Virus record (IMG/VR): IMGVR_UViG_3300009514_000005 | Span: 62,001-126,000 of that record | Direction: 5' to 3' (one strand) | Source of the DNA: a virus | Length of the DNA: 64,000 nt | Shown: positions 24,299 through 32,907 of the stretch, in pieces | How the letters are laid out: each line of letters opens with the position of its first letter | Numbering within the stretch: position 1 is the stretch's first letter | Notes under the pieces: generated by a model | The model's database searches: none | What the model saw: only the letters and a program-made list of their open reading frames with translations | What the model was told of the DNA's origin: nothing | Program-made: the position numbers and the translations under genes

Positions 24299-24880
24299 TT
24301 AAATACCTGTGTTAAACTCTTCAAAATAAAATGGCCTCAATGTAAGTTCCGCTAAGCTAATATCTTTTCCCATTGGATCAAAATCACTTCCACCTTTATA
24401 TCTCGTAGGAACCGTCTCAATCAACATCCAAGCCCTTGCAGGGATTCTTGATATAAGATCAGTCAATACACCAAAGCCTAAATCAAGGCCACCCTGATCC
24501 CCAGGAAGGCCCAATACACCAATATCTGAATAATGAATGATGAGAAGGTTTTTTCTCTGCTCAGTTTCACCACGAATATATTTACTGATCCAATCATAAA
24601 AATCCGAATTAAAAAATCTTGTTCCCTGAGTTAATTCAATCGGCGTAACTTCAGCCCCTTGGAGAACGTAACGAGGATACTCGAAAGTCCCTTCTTTAAT
24701 AGATTTTTCATTAACCGTAATCTCTGGAGCTGTACAAGTCCTAAACCCATAGACAGGAAGAAAAACTAAAGGGAAAGAAAAGGAGATATCAAATACCTGA
24801 AAATGAGCATTTGTTAAAAAATCAGAGATCCTATTTCTTCTGTCTAGAGGATTAAGGGAATCTAAAAATTTTAGGCCCAC
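24299..24880 (-). CDS. Tail tube-like protein, second paralogue
   Basis: The 193-residue product starts at GTG with AGGGG upstream. It resembles the tail tube family in layout: a helical N-terminus, strands with VNEKSIKEGTFEYPRYVLQG, and a core that contains RKNLLIIHYSDIGV near residue 110. The final part (DISLAELTLRPFYFEEF) parallels the end of the neighbouring gp19-like protein, which has AEITLEEIDIEIEYF. The two neighbouring genes appear to be related. This one may be a tube-terminal or tube-like initiator protein. Confidence 0.65.
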   Translation of the reverse strand: MGLKFLDSLNPLDRRNRISDFLTNAHFQVFDISFSFPLVFLPVYGFRTCTAPEITVNEKSIKEGTFEYPRYVLQGAEVTPIELTQGTRFFNSDFYDWISKYIRGETEQRKNLLIIHYSDIGVLGLPGDQGGLDLGFGVLTDLISRIPARAWMLIETVPTRYKGGSDFDPMGKDISLAELTLRPFYFEEFNTGI

Positions 24881-24895
24881 AACTAATCCCCTATT

Positions 24896-25426
24896 TTACG
24901 AAATAGTTAACGCATCAACCTCGTTTCCATTTTGAAATAAACGGAAATATTCGATCTCAATATCAATCTCTTCAAGAGTTATTTCAGCGGTTGTAGAATC
25001 CCAATCCGTTCCCGTCTTAACTCGAGTAGGAAGACAGTTAAAACAATGGAATTCTCTTGATGCAATAGCATTTCTATAATCAATCAAACCACTCACATCA
25101 TCTCTATGAAAATGACGAATAATTAAATTGGTTCGATAAGGCTGATTTTCAGAAGTTGCTCTACACCAAGCCGCAAAAGTTGAATCATTTTTAACAACGC
25201 CCTTGGACAAAGTAAGAGGAGTAAAAGTGGTTTCACCTGGATACTTTCTTCGGTAAGTCCAAATTCCTTCTTGATACTCAATTGATCCAATCGTCTGCTC
25301 TGGAGCCACAACAGTATTAAATCCAGCAGCGGGTGTTGCCAGGTTGAGATATCCCTCAGTATCAATTACATGAAATCGATTCTGAGAAAATGGATCGGTA
25401 GATTGACTTCTAGCGGTGCCTGCCAT
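24896..25426 (-). CDS. Tail tube protein (gp19-like)
   Basis: The 176-residue product has the phage tail tube pattern: SQNRFHVIDTEGYLNLATPA, EGIWTYRRKYPGETTFTPLTL and SKGVVKNDSTFAAWCRA, ending with AEITLEEIDIEIEYF. The T4 gp19 type subunit stacks into the inner tube around which the sheath contracts. It directly follows the sheath gene, the classic order. Two close cysteines (HCFNCL) occur near residue 135. Confidence 0.8.
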   Translation of the reverse strand: MAGTARSQSTDPFSQNRFHVIDTEGYLNLATPAAGFNTVVAPEQTIGSIEYQEGIWTYRRKYPGETTFTPLTLSKGVVKNDSTFAAWCRATSENQPYRTNLIIRHFHRDDVSGLIDYRNAIASREFHCFNCLPTRVKTGTDWDSTTAEITLEEIDIEIEYFRLFQNGNEVDALTIS

Positions 25427-25445
25427 CGTTGCTCTCCTTTAAATA

Positions 25446-27245
25446 TTAAGCCTGACTCGCATCAAATGTTCTTTGTAATCTTAAGTGAATTATTTCAGCG
25501 GCAAGATTTGGCTTAATAAACTCGTCAATAATAATTCTCTTTGTAATTTGAATAGCTTGAGGATTATTGCTTTCGTCAACGACGACTTTGAAAGCCTGCT
25601 TCTTATCCTTGATTCCAGACCCAATGATTCCATCAATAAATTTTTGTTCTAAGTAGTAATCGAGCCTTCCTTTAATCAAACCAAATGTAGATGGACCAAC
25701 ATCTTCAAAGACAATATCTAAAAGACCAACTTCTTGTTCTTTTCGAAGATTAATGAAAAGCCTTCGAATATTTACGTCAGTGTAATCACCAATTACCTGA
25801 AGAGTGCTGTTTCCCCAAATGGCTGTTCCAACATTTCGATCTGATCGGATCGGATTGATTTGAGCTTGGAACACAATGTTTCTGTCTCCCTTGCCGAGAA
25901 CCCTTTCAACTCCTGAAATAAAGTTTAACTTCCCTCGCCTTGTCCCGGCAGGAGCCTTCCCTACGTTTTCACTAAGATCTGTGAAAGCATATCTACCAGC
26001 AACGTGACCACATGGAGGCATTGTAAGGGGCCGATTTCCATTTAGAGGATCAGGAATCTTTACCCATGGGTAATACATTGCAGCGTAACTGGATTGGCTT
26101 TTTAAAGTATTTCTTCGGTAATCAACAGCTTGTTGAGGCGTCTTTCCCTTGGGCGGCTGAAGAATTACGCTCACATCCTTACGACCTTCTGCGTAAGTAA
26201 TAAGAGCCAAATCAGTTGTCGCATCTCCGGCAAAATCAGCAAGGGCTAAAGAGAACTGCTCTTCAATATCATCAAGGGCATAAATACCTCTTTTATCTTG
26301 GACTAATTGTGCCCCAACAACATCATTAGCTGTCACAGTGCTTCCATCATCTCCACCAGAGAGAAAAATAGAAACAGAATCCGCTGGCCTTTTCAGATAA
26401 TCGATTTCTATATCAGCGCCACTCACTGGGGCTGGAATAATTGAAACCGCGAAAACTCCGGTATCATAATCCACAGATCCAGAAACAGATGGCCCACCAG
26501 AAACTCCCTGTAAATTGCCAAGGCCGTCATCAGTTCCGACAACTACATCATCTACCGTGACTTTCATTGTAGTTTCTGCAATAGGAGGACTTACGGCTGT
26601 TCCGGGAAAAGAAGTTGCAATTCCATCACCTGTTCCAATGTTTTCATCCGAGATAGTAATAGGGCTTAATTCAGGAGGAACACCTCCGGCCAAAGCGGTA
26701 AATACAACATCTTCGGAGTCTTCCAAAATTTTAAGAATATAATTTGGATCCAAAGGATCAGTAAGGTTCAAGGTTTCATAAGTTTCTTCAAGCTCGAGAA
26801 GCCCACTTGATGCATCCTTGATTTCAACGTCAATATCAAAAGCCGAATAAGTGGCAGTTGCCTGATCAAAAAGACTCTTGTTCCCCTTGATAGTAATTTT
26901 TCCATCATTGGCCCAAACACCTCTGCCTGAAGCTTGCACCGACCAGGTTCCCGTAAACACGCCAGTAGCATATTCGGCATCGGCAGAAAGCTCTCTTACG
27001 AATATAATACTGTTTCCGCCGTTGAAATCATAAGCCGTGGCCTGATAAGCGTTCAGTGACTTTGTTGAAAAGGTACCAAACCTTGCGATATATTCGTTCA
27101 GGCTCGAGTGAATGAAAGCTTCACCCTCAGGGCCCCTTGGAGAAAAACCAGCAAAAGCAAAAGAAGATGTAGATCCAGGGGGAATCCTGGCTGAACGTCC
27201 TTGTACTTCTTGTGAAATAACATCAGGTGAAAGTAGGTCTACCAT
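25446..27245 (-). CDS. Tail sheath protein (gp18-like)
   Basis: The 599-residue product has the phage sheath pattern: the N-terminus MVDLLSPDVISQEVQ, then PPGSTSSFAFAGFSPRGP, an EYIARFGTFS segment, and the conserved C-terminus with RGKLNFISGVERVLGKGDRN, QAQINPIRSDRN, AIWGNSTLQVIG, RRLFINLRKEQEV and KAFKVVVDESNNPQA. A strand-rich module at residues 199-285 interrupts the family core and matches a module in the major capsid protein. AAGGAG lies upstream of the ATG. Confidence 0.9.
   Translation of the reverse strand: MVDLLSPDVISQEVQGRSARIPPGSTSSFAFAGFSPRGPEGEAFIHSSLNEYIARFGTFSTKSLNAYQATAYDFNGGNSIIFVRELSADAEYATGVFTGTWSVQASGRGVWANDGKITIKGNKSLFDQATATYSAFDIDVEIKDASSGLLELEETYETLNLTDPLDPNYILKILEDSEDVVFTALAGGVPPELSPITISDENIGTGDGIATSFPGTAVSPPIAETTMKVTVDDVVVGTDDGLGNLQGVSGGPSVSGSVDYDTGVFAVSIIPAPVSGADIEIDYLKRPADSVSIFLSGGDDGSTVTANDVVGAQLVQDKRGIYALDDIEEQFSLALADFAGDATTDLALITYAEGRKDVSVILQPPKGKTPQQAVDYRRNTLKSQSSYAAMYYPWVKIPDPLNGNRPLTMPPCGHVAGRYAFTDLSENVGKAPAGTRRGKLNFISGVERVLGKGDRNIVFQAQINPIRSDRNVGTAIWGNSTLQVIGDYTDVNIRRLFINLRKEQEVGLLDIVFEDVGPSTFGLIKGRLDYYLEQKFIDGIIGSGIKDKKQAFKVVVDESNNPQAIQITKRIIIDEFIKPNLAAEIIHLRLQRTFDASQA
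26391..26651 (-). other. Inserted beta module in the sheath, shared with the capsid protein
   Basis: Residues about 199-285 of the sheath contain GTGDGIA, FPGT, DDGLGNLQGVSGG, SVDYDTG and SGADIEIDYL in this order. The major capsid protein has a matching set: ATGNGIA, LAGT, DDGAGNITGVGIS, TINYTTG, and GVDQVITYEY. The module is about 85 residues, near the size of an Ig-like domain, and likely surface-exposed. Confidence 0.6.
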
Positions 27246-27271
27246 GACCAGTCTCCTTATTATGTCTTATA

Positions 27272-27967
27272 TTATATCCGGTACATCCTTAAATCTACTC
27301 CGCTTACTGCTGAATTGGAAATATCTTGCTCCGCAAGATCCAACTCCCCTTCAACTCTTATAGAAAACGCATAGCCTTTAACTTTTGTAACTGGGTCAAT
27401 AACTTGCTCTAAACTTGTCACAGAACCTTCTCTGTATGCCTCGTAAGTACGGTCTAAATCCAAATCATCACTTACAAATAATTTACCTATTGCCGGAAAG
27501 ACTTTCAATGCTTTTAGCAAAATTGCTTGAACCGGCGCTTCGTATCTGTCCCATATACTTATAGTATAAGTTATATCATGAGGGATAGCTTGAATTTTTG
27601 ATTCATAATTACAAAAACCGCTCACCCCGTTTACGACGACTTGCGTACCGCTGACGCCTGCCCTGAACTCAAGCTGCCCACCCTCCATCCAACGGCCTAA
27701 GGCCGGGGTAAAATCATCCCTGACAATTGAAATAAATGGGTAAAGTTTTTTAGTGAAAATAGCTTCAGGATTTTCGAAATAAACCCTGACTACGCCGCCC
27801 CCAGTCGCGCCAGGGGCGCTTAGGAAGAAACAAGGATCAGCGGGATCAAACATATTTCCAAAGCCACTAACGGATCCCTCAACGGCCCCCAGGCTGTCTA
27901 CAACGCCACGATCAAAGTTTCTAAGAAATACACTACCCGTTCTAGTCGGATGAATCAGTATCGGCAT
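27272..27967 (-). CDS. Tail terminator or completion protein candidate
   Basis: The 231-residue product has a Gly-rich N-terminus, VSG-containing loops, and the segment ITYTISIWDRYEAPVQAILL, typical in general style of neck and tail terminator proteins that carry one long helix after a beta sheet. It lies directly upstream of the sheath gene, where tail terminator genes (gp15/gp3-like) are often found. It shares a 26-base overlap with the acidic gene that precedes it in transcription. I am not sure of the family. Confidence 0.55.
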   Translation of the reverse strand: MPILIHPTRTGSVFLRNFDRGVVDSLGAVEGSVSGFGNMFDPADPCFFLSAPGATGGGVVRVYFENPEAIFTKKLYPFISIVRDDFTPALGRWMEGGQLEFRAGVSGTQVVVNGVSGFCNYESKIQAIPHDITYTISIWDRYEAPVQAILLKALKVFPAIGKLFVSDDLDLDRTYEAYREGSVTSLEQVIDPVTKVKGYAFSIRVEGELDLAEQDISNSAVSGVDLRMYRI

Positions 27968-28232
27968 TATCGTTTAGCTCTTCTATTTGTTTTCTTATTT
28001 TTCCAATTGATTCTTTGATCCATTTTTTCTTAACAGATTCAGACTCATCCTCATCTGGAATATCTTCGATTTCTTTTGAATCAATTAATCCGCCAACGAC
28101 ATCAAAAATCACATCAGAAGCCTGGTCCACCTCTTCGTCAGACGGGTTTTCCCCAAGAAGATCGTCAACAATACCAAACAATTGCTCATCGATAATATCT
28201 CCATCTTCGTCTTTTTTTGGCTCTTCATCCAT
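27942..28232 (-). CDS. Acidic small protein, 96 residues
   Basis: The product is very acidic with Asp/Glu clusters (DEEPKKDEDGDIIDEQ and EDIPDEDESESVKK). The only apparent structure is helical, near residues 65-85 (KKWIKESIGKIRKQIEEL). ATG at 28232 has GGAG five bases upstream, so I prefer it to GTG at 28238. Its 3' end overlaps the tail terminator candidate. Acidic small proteins near neck genes can be assembly or DNA-mimic proteins, but no evidence discriminates here. Confidence 0.55.
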   Translation of the reverse strand: MDEEPKKDEDGDIIDEQLFGIVDDLLGENPSDEEVDQASDVIFDVVGGLIDSKEIEDIPDEDESESVKKKWIKESIGKIRKQIEELNDNADTDSSD

Positions 28233-28269
28233 AATCACTCCGTCTTGTAAGATATGAGTATATATTACT

Positions 28270-29079
28270 CTACCCCTTAACAGCTTTTCGAATCTTATTC
28301 TGAAACAGTTGAATTCTCTTTATATCTTGTTTGGTTGCGAAGGTCCTTAAATGAGTTTTTCTCTTATATTTTTTAAAGCTAGGATCAGTAATTGACTTAA
28401 TAAGGTCTTTTTCCTTCATAAGTGTTCGGACCCCTTGCTTTAGGCCATGCTTTATCGCTGGCCTCCAGTGGGCTTTCCCACCAGGGACCATTCCAAATTC
28501 TTGCCGCAATGCCTCAACCTCTAGCTCTGTCACTACCTTGAGCTTTTTTTGAACGGAAAATCTTGGCTCAAAGAGTAAATCAAACCTCTTCATGGCCGCA
28601 ATAATATCTCCCATTTGCTGCTTTTTTTGATTCGCAACTTGTCTTACCTTGGCGTCCCCGACCTCTTCAATAATCACAACAGCCTGCCTAGCACTAGGAG
28701 CAAATGGAATCGTCTCAATCGTCCATGGACTGAACCTCTCGAGAATTTCTCCAACTGGATTTTCTTCTCCATCATATCGGCCAACCACCCTGATGACCGA
28801 TCTTGATGCGGCGAATTCATCTGATTCCAGAGGAAGGGATTTTGCAATAATAGTCCACCAGGCTCGATTACCTTTATCTCTAATCTCGGCAACTATGAGG
28901 GATTTTTTATATCTAGTAGATCCTGGGATTTGAGAAATTCTACCAAGAAGATCTTCATGAACAATCCGCGTAATTCTTTTCCCAAATTCAAACAAAAACC
29001 AATCATATCGCTTGAGCATTTCTTCATCGAAAAGGCGCTCAAATCTTTTCCACCATTGGTTTTTTTTGATTTCTATCAT
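28270..29079 (-). CDS. Neck-region structural protein (269 residues)
   Basis: The product has a helical N-terminus rich in Trp/Phe (WWKRFERLFDEEMLKRYDWF), a beta/helix middle and a very basic C-terminal third (EKDLIKSITDPSFKKYKRKTH... with KRIQLFQNK). The gene sits in the neck region between sheath and the dTDP-rhamnose genes, and overlaps the next gene by four bases (ATGA). The basic C-terminus would fit contact with packaged DNA or a structural partner. I do not recognise the family. Confidence 0.6.
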   Translation of the reverse strand: MIEIKKNQWWKRFERLFDEEMLKRYDWFLFEFGKRITRIVHEDLLGRISQIPGSTRYKKSLIVAEIRDKGNRAWWTIIAKSLPLESDEFAASRSVIRVVGRYDGEENPVGEILERFSPWTIETIPFAPSARQAVVIIEEVGDAKVRQVANQKKQQMGDIIAAMKRFDLLFEPRFSVQKKLKVVTELEVEALRQEFGMVPGGKAHWRPAIKHGLKQGVRTLMKEKDLIKSITDPSFKKYKRKTHLRTFATKQDIKRIQLFQNKIRKAVKG

Positions 29080-29474
29080 GCACGACTTCCCGGACCATAT
29101 CCATGCATTACGTCCATATAATCATTGAAAGCTAATCCTTGAGACATCGCCTTGAGGCCCAAAACGGCGAGAGAAAGTCTTTCGGGATCAATCTTTTCTC
29201 GAGGAATAAAAACAAGGTCACCATAATCAATCATTTTTAGCCAATGACTTTGCTCTACTTTTTTGGCTCTGTCCCCATGGATATAATAAACCCATCCTTT
29301 TCGAACGAAAAAAAAGATAACATAATTTTTATTACCCTTTACAGTCTCGGCTTCAAAGACAGCCCCCATCTCAAAAACACCGGCCTCAGTTCTTATGTAT
29401 GGAGTAATATCAGACCGAGATTTACCCAGGCTAGCTATGTGTTGTTCATATTCATCAAGTTCTTTCTGGCTCAT
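29076..29474 (-). CDS. Unknown neck-region protein (132 residues)
   Basis: The product has an alternating strand pattern in the middle (NYVIFFFVRKGWVYYIHGD, KKVEQSHWLKMIDYGDLVFIP) and helices at the ends. It has a GGGAG ribosome site nine bases upstream and overlaps the previous gene by four bases. Its position, between the RHH protein and the 269-residue neck-region gene, gives no clear role. It does not resemble a known enzyme. Confidence 0.55.
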   Translation of the reverse strand: MSQKELDEYEQHIASLGKSRSDITPYIRTEAGVFEMGAVFEAETVKGNKNYVIFFFVRKGWVYYIHGDRAKKVEQSHWLKMIDYGDLVFIPREKIDPERLSLAVLGLKAMSQGLAFNDYMDVMHGYGPGSRA

Positions 29475-29664
29475 TCAACAATCTCCCATCTTTATAACGA
29501 CTAGAAAATTCACGCATCAACTTTACTAATGTTTCACGAACATATAAATTATTGCTTTTAACCGTACCTATAAAATCCCTAGCAACATCTTCTTCTAGGA
29601 AAAATTTAAAAGGTCTCTTTTTAACATCCATGTTTTCTTCTACAAAAAAATCAATCTTGTCCAT
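29455..29664 (-). CDS. Ribbon-helix-helix-like protein (69 residues)
   Basis: From ATG 29664, which has AAGGAG six bases upstream, the product is 69 residues with a strand followed by two helices (KRPFKFFLEEDVARDFIGTV and VRETLVKLMREFSSRY), consistent with a ribbon-helix-helix fold. It overlaps the rmlA-like gene by 14 bases at its start and the next gene by 20 bases at its end. It may be a local repressor or an accessory of the sugar cassette. The family call is less certain than that of the other RHH gene. Confidence 0.55.
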   Translation of the reverse strand: MDKIDFFVEENMDVKKRPFKFFLEEDVARDFIGTVKSNNLYVRETLVKLMREFSSRYKDGRLLNEPERT

Positions 29665-30385
29665 CTCTCGCTCCTTGAGAAGCAACGAAGTCAATCCAAC
29701 TATTCTTTTCTCCTAAATCTGCCCATTCACCCTTTATTTGAACTACCCTTAATCTATCTTTCTTTAAATACATTTTTAAAACATCTGTTATTTCAAGTTC
29801 TCCACGCTCCGAAGGAGATAACTCTTCCACCCTTGCAAAAACATCCCCAGGAAAATAATAAAGACCAGTTAGTATTCTATCATGCTGCGGACTACTGGGC
29901 TTCTCTATGATCTCCACAGGACCATCATCATCATAGATTACCTGCCCAAAGGATTTAGCCTTTTCTTTATCCCCAAGAGCATATTCGAAAGCGTAAGCGT
30001 AATGAGGATGAGGACAATCCAAATCAATCGCTAATTGTTTTTCTGAAAAATAATTATCCCCAAGTATCAAAAGAACTCCAATCGGAGCCCTGTCGTTTAT
30101 TGAAACTCTTTTGAAAATATCAGCAATACCTTTTGGTTCTGGCTGGAATGCATAGCTCACCTTGTCAAACCCATACTTGTCACCATCCTGGATATAATCA
30201 ACCACCTGGCTCGCATGATTAGACCCAGTTACAATAGTCACGTTCTTGATATCATGCCTTCTTAAAAACTCGAGAGGATGATCCACCATGAGGCCATCAC
30301 CAGTAGGAATGAGATGTTTGTTTAAAAATTTGGTTACCGGAGCCATTCTTGAACCAGATCCACCACAAGCAACTATGGTCAACAT
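29651..30385 (-). CDS. rmlA: Glucose-1-phosphate thymidylyltransferase-like (RmlA)
   Basis: The 244-residue product matches the RmlA family: the nucleotide-binding loop GGSGSRMAPVT (family usual GGxGTRLxPxT), the KHLIP motif, LLILGDNYFSE, then LTGLYYFPGDVF, and ERGELEITDVLKMYL and WADLGEKNSW near the end. The enzyme joins glucose-1-phosphate and dTTP to make dTDP-glucose. It ends one base-frame after rmlC (adjacent, overlapping starts) and is transcribed with it. ATG at 30385 is better spaced from GGAG than the first ATG at 30391. Substrate could be another sugar phosphate. Confidence 0.8.
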   Translation of the reverse strand: MLTIVACGGSGSRMAPVTKFLNKHLIPTGDGLMVDHPLEFLRRHDIKNVTIVTGSNHASQVVDYIQDGDKYGFDKVSYAFQPEPKGIADIFKRVSINDRAPIGVLLILGDNYFSEKQLAIDLDCPHPHYAYAFEYALGDKEKAKSFGQVIYDDDGPVEIIEKPSSPQHDRILTGLYYFPGDVFARVEELSPSERGELEITDVLKMYLKKDRLRVVQIKGEWADLGEKNSWIDFVASQGARDGQD

Positions 30386-30387
30386 AA

Positions 30388-30933
30388 TCATTCTCCTTGA
30401 TATTCAAATGGCGACTCAAAATCCTTGAGCTTCGGAAGGTTTAGATCTTTCATGGAAACACCGATCCTATCTAGATCACCCCATGGCAATCCAAGACTGG
30501 CGTCAGAAGGATCAATGCCTCCATCGGATTCTTTGTCCCACTCCTCGGTACACATATAAAGAAACCTTGTACTGTCTTTTTTAGACCAAAAACCATGAGC
30601 AAATCCAGGAGGAATGTAAACAGATATTCCATCCGGCTTTAACTCGAACGTATCGACTTGGCCGTAAGTAGGGGATCCCTTTCTGAGATCCATGGCAACA
30701 TCTGTAACGTAACCAGACAAAACCCTGATTAATTTTCCTTGGGGATTATGTTTTTGAAAATGAAGACCACGCACCATATCTTTTTCGGATACAGACATAT
30801 TCACTTGCTTAAAGCTGGGAAGAAAATCCATGTCAGACCTCTTATATAGCTCAGTAAAAGATCCACGAATATCCTCAAAAATATAGTTTTTCATTAAATA
30901 ACAACCACTCTTGGTCTTACTGAGATACCCCAT
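30388..30933 (-). CDS. rmlC: dTDP-4-dehydrorhamnose 3,5-epimerase-like (RmlC)
   Basis: The 181-residue product has RmlC features: DIRGSFTELYKRSDM, FKQVNMSVSEKDMVRGLHFQ (with the catalytic His in RGLH), RVLSGYVTDVAMDLRKGSPT, IPPGFAHGFW, and GIDPSDASLGLPWG. It is a cupin enzyme that epimerises the 3 and 5 positions of dTDP-4-keto-6-deoxyglucose. The start at 30933 has GGAG seven bases upstream and overlaps rmlD only slightly. It is between rmlD and rmlA in one operon. Confidence 0.85.
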   Translation of the reverse strand: MGYLSKTKSGCYLMKNYIFEDIRGSFTELYKRSDMDFLPSFKQVNMSVSEKDMVRGLHFQKHNPQGKLIRVLSGYVTDVAMDLRKGSPTYGQVDTFELKPDGISVYIPPGFAHGFWSKKDSTRFLYMCTEEWDKESDGGIDPSDASLGLPWGDLDRIGVSMKDLNLPKLKDFESPFEYQGE

Positions 30934-31810
30934 TATACAGCTCCATATTAAATTTATTTCTAATGTAAAACTTAACATCGTCTTGCCAACTGCCCATGCT
31001 TCCCAGCTTTAACAATTCTTTTATTTTTAATGGACTCATAGAAGTGTTTTTCGGACGACGAGCTTTGCCGAACTTAAGATCGTCAACCCCATGGACCAAC
31101 CATTGATACTCATAAGAGATTCCGTTTACAATGAAATCTGCAACTTCACATCTCGTTGCGAAATCATCGTGTGTTAAGTGATAAGTCCCGTTTGGAATAA
31201 AACTAAGCCCCTTAGCCATCATCCTACAAACCATCTCAATAATTACGAAGGCCAGCCAATCAGTCGAACAAGGGGATCCTGTTTGAGAATGAGTCACTTC
31301 GATAACCTTTTTATCGATGACTGATTGTGTTACCCAGTCTATAAAATTAAATCTAGTTTTTCCAAATAACCACTGAACCCTTAGAATGATCGAAGGAGTT
31401 CCGAGTAATCCCATCTCGCCATTTAATTTAGATTTTCCGTATTCCTGAATAGGACTAGGTTTATCCTCTTCGATATAAGGATCTTCTTTTTCACCATCAA
31501 AAACATAATCAGTACTAATATGGATTAATTTGGCCCCATATGCTTTACAAGTTTGGCCTAAAAATCTAACGCCATCTCCATTGATTAAATTAGCTACTTC
31601 GCTTTGACTCTCACACTTGTCTACGTCAGTGAATGCCGCAGCATTTATGACAATAGATGGCTTAACTTTTTCAAAGAATTTTCTAACACCAATGTTATTC
31701 GTAAGGTCTAAAGACTTATGAGTAGTAAGGATATGGCTTACCTGTCTGATTGAAAGCTGAGCCCTAAGGCTAGAACCCAACATTCCTTCGGCACCCAAAA
31801 CAACGATCAT
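30917..31810 (-). CDS. rmlD: dTDP-4-dehydrorhamnose reductase-like (RmlD)
   Basis: The 297-residue product is a short-chain dehydrogenase of the RmlD type: NAD(P)-binding GAEGMLGSSL, INAAAFTDVDKCE, the segment HISTDYVFDG, the catalytic YGKSK, and LRVQWLFGKTRFNF. It reduces dTDP-4-keto-L-rhamnose to dTDP-L-rhamnose. ATG 31810 has GGAG six bases upstream; TTG 31816 is less likely. It is the first gene of the rmlDCA set. No rmlB is present within the window. Confidence 0.85.
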   Translation of the reverse strand: MIVVLGAEGMLGSSLRAQLSIRQVSHILTTHKSLDLTNNIGVRKFFEKVKPSIVINAAAFTDVDKCESQSEVANLINGDGVRFLGQTCKAYGAKLIHISTDYVFDGEKEDPYIEEDKPSPIQEYGKSKLNGEMGLLGTPSIILRVQWLFGKTRFNFIDWVTQSVIDKKVIEVTHSQTGSPCSTDWLAFVIIEMVCRMMAKGLSFIPNGTYHLTHDDFATRCEVADFIVNGISYEYQWLVHGVDDLKFGKARRPKNTSMSPLKIKELLKLGSMGSWQDDVKFYIRNKFNMELYNGVSQ

Positions 31811-31842
31811 CGTCAACTCCGTTCAACAATTCAACCTTATTA

Positions 31843-32907
31843 CTAACTAATAGCTTTTCCAATATCTATTCTTTTTTTCCTAAGGGTACGTTGAGATCCA
31901 AAGCGATGAAATTTCCGAGACATCTGAGATATAAGGCTTCGCTTGCTATACATTCGTCTTACCGCAGCAACAACTGCATTCTGAACATCTTCAGGACTTT
32001 GAAATTTTGGAATCTTACCCGTCTGCTCCAGCTCGCCAAGAACCAATAGCATTCCATCAACAAACTTTTCAAGAGTATCGTCATCAATATGTTTAAAAAA
32101 ATCCTGAACAGTTGTCTCTTTTTCTGGCTCTTGGCCGACAGGGTTATCCTCATCTTCTTCTTTCAAAAGATTAACAATTCCGTTTAAATCCTCATAAACC
32201 TGATCAATTACTTTGCTAGCCATATTATCCTCCGATTCTTTTTTCTGAAGCCTCACTTCCTCTAATCCCAATGCTACCATTACGCCATGAAGCTCTCTTT
32301 TGAATTCATTAGAATAGCGATAGACATCTACTCTCATCTTTGGACTATCCTTAAACTTTTTATCTTCCTTATCAGAATGCTTAGCGTCCATTGCATCAAC
32401 AGCAGGGACATCTACAATATCCAAAACATCAGAACCTACAAGGGCACCAAGAAGAGCTTTTGTATCAAACCTTGGGGCATCAAGACCGCCCTTTTCTGCT
32501 CCACCTAATGTGACAGGAAAGCCCACTTCTTTTGAAAACTTAACAAAAACAGTAAAAACATCAGGAGCAAATATTACAGACAGGGCATCTCTTTTATTGA
32601 AAAAATCCCAAATATCATCCCAATCATCATCAGAAAGACCTCTAAATTCTGGCTCACCACTAAGCTCTTGTTGGAAAACCTCGGCGGTATTGGCCTCGTT
32701 TGCCTCTGAAATCGATATTCCCCTAAAGGCTGCGCTTAAAACAAAGGAATCAATACCTTCCTTTATGCCTTTATAAATGCTCGTAACGAGACCCCAATCG
32801 CGATCGGTAAACTCCGACTCCCCTTTTTTTCTAGACCTTTCCACGGCGGCTTTGGCTCTTTTCCATTTTGTTTCTTGAGCCTTGGTCTTAACCATATTGC
32901 TTGGCAT
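31843..32907 (-). CDS. Unknown head-neck region protein (354 residues)
   Basis: The product starts with a basic helix region (KTKAQETKWKRAKAAVERSR) followed by a DRDWGLVTSIYKGI segment, a pattern seen in some phage head-neck proteins. The middle is beta/helix with acidic stretches and a KKESEDN linker, and the C-terminus is basic (SRKFHRFGSQRTLRKKR). It overlaps the AT-hook gene by one base (TAATG), so the two are translationally coupled. Its function is not known. Confidence 0.55.
   Translation of the reverse strand: MPSNMVKTKAQETKWKRAKAAVERSRKKGESEFTDRDWGLVTSIYKGIKEGIDSFVLSAAFRGISISEANEANTAEVFQQELSGEPEFRGLSDDDWDDIWDFFNKRDALSVIFAPDVFTVFVKFSKEVGFPVTLGGAEKGGLDAPRFDTKALLGALVGSDVLDIVDVPAVDAMDAKHSDKEDKKFKDSPKMRVDVYRYSNEFKRELHGVMVALGLEEVRLQKKESEDNMASKVIDQVYEDLNGIVNLLKEEDEDNPVGQEPEKETTVQDFFKHIDDDTLEKFVDGMLLVLGELEQTGKIPKFQSPEDVQNAVVAAVRRMYSKRSLISQMSRKFHRFGSQRTLRKKRIDIGKAIS

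Noticed and set aside
27271-27276. TATAAT upstream of the sheath gene
   Set aside because: A good -10 but no acceptable -35 at 16-18 bases and it overlaps the stop of the preceding gene; not strong enough to list as a promoter.
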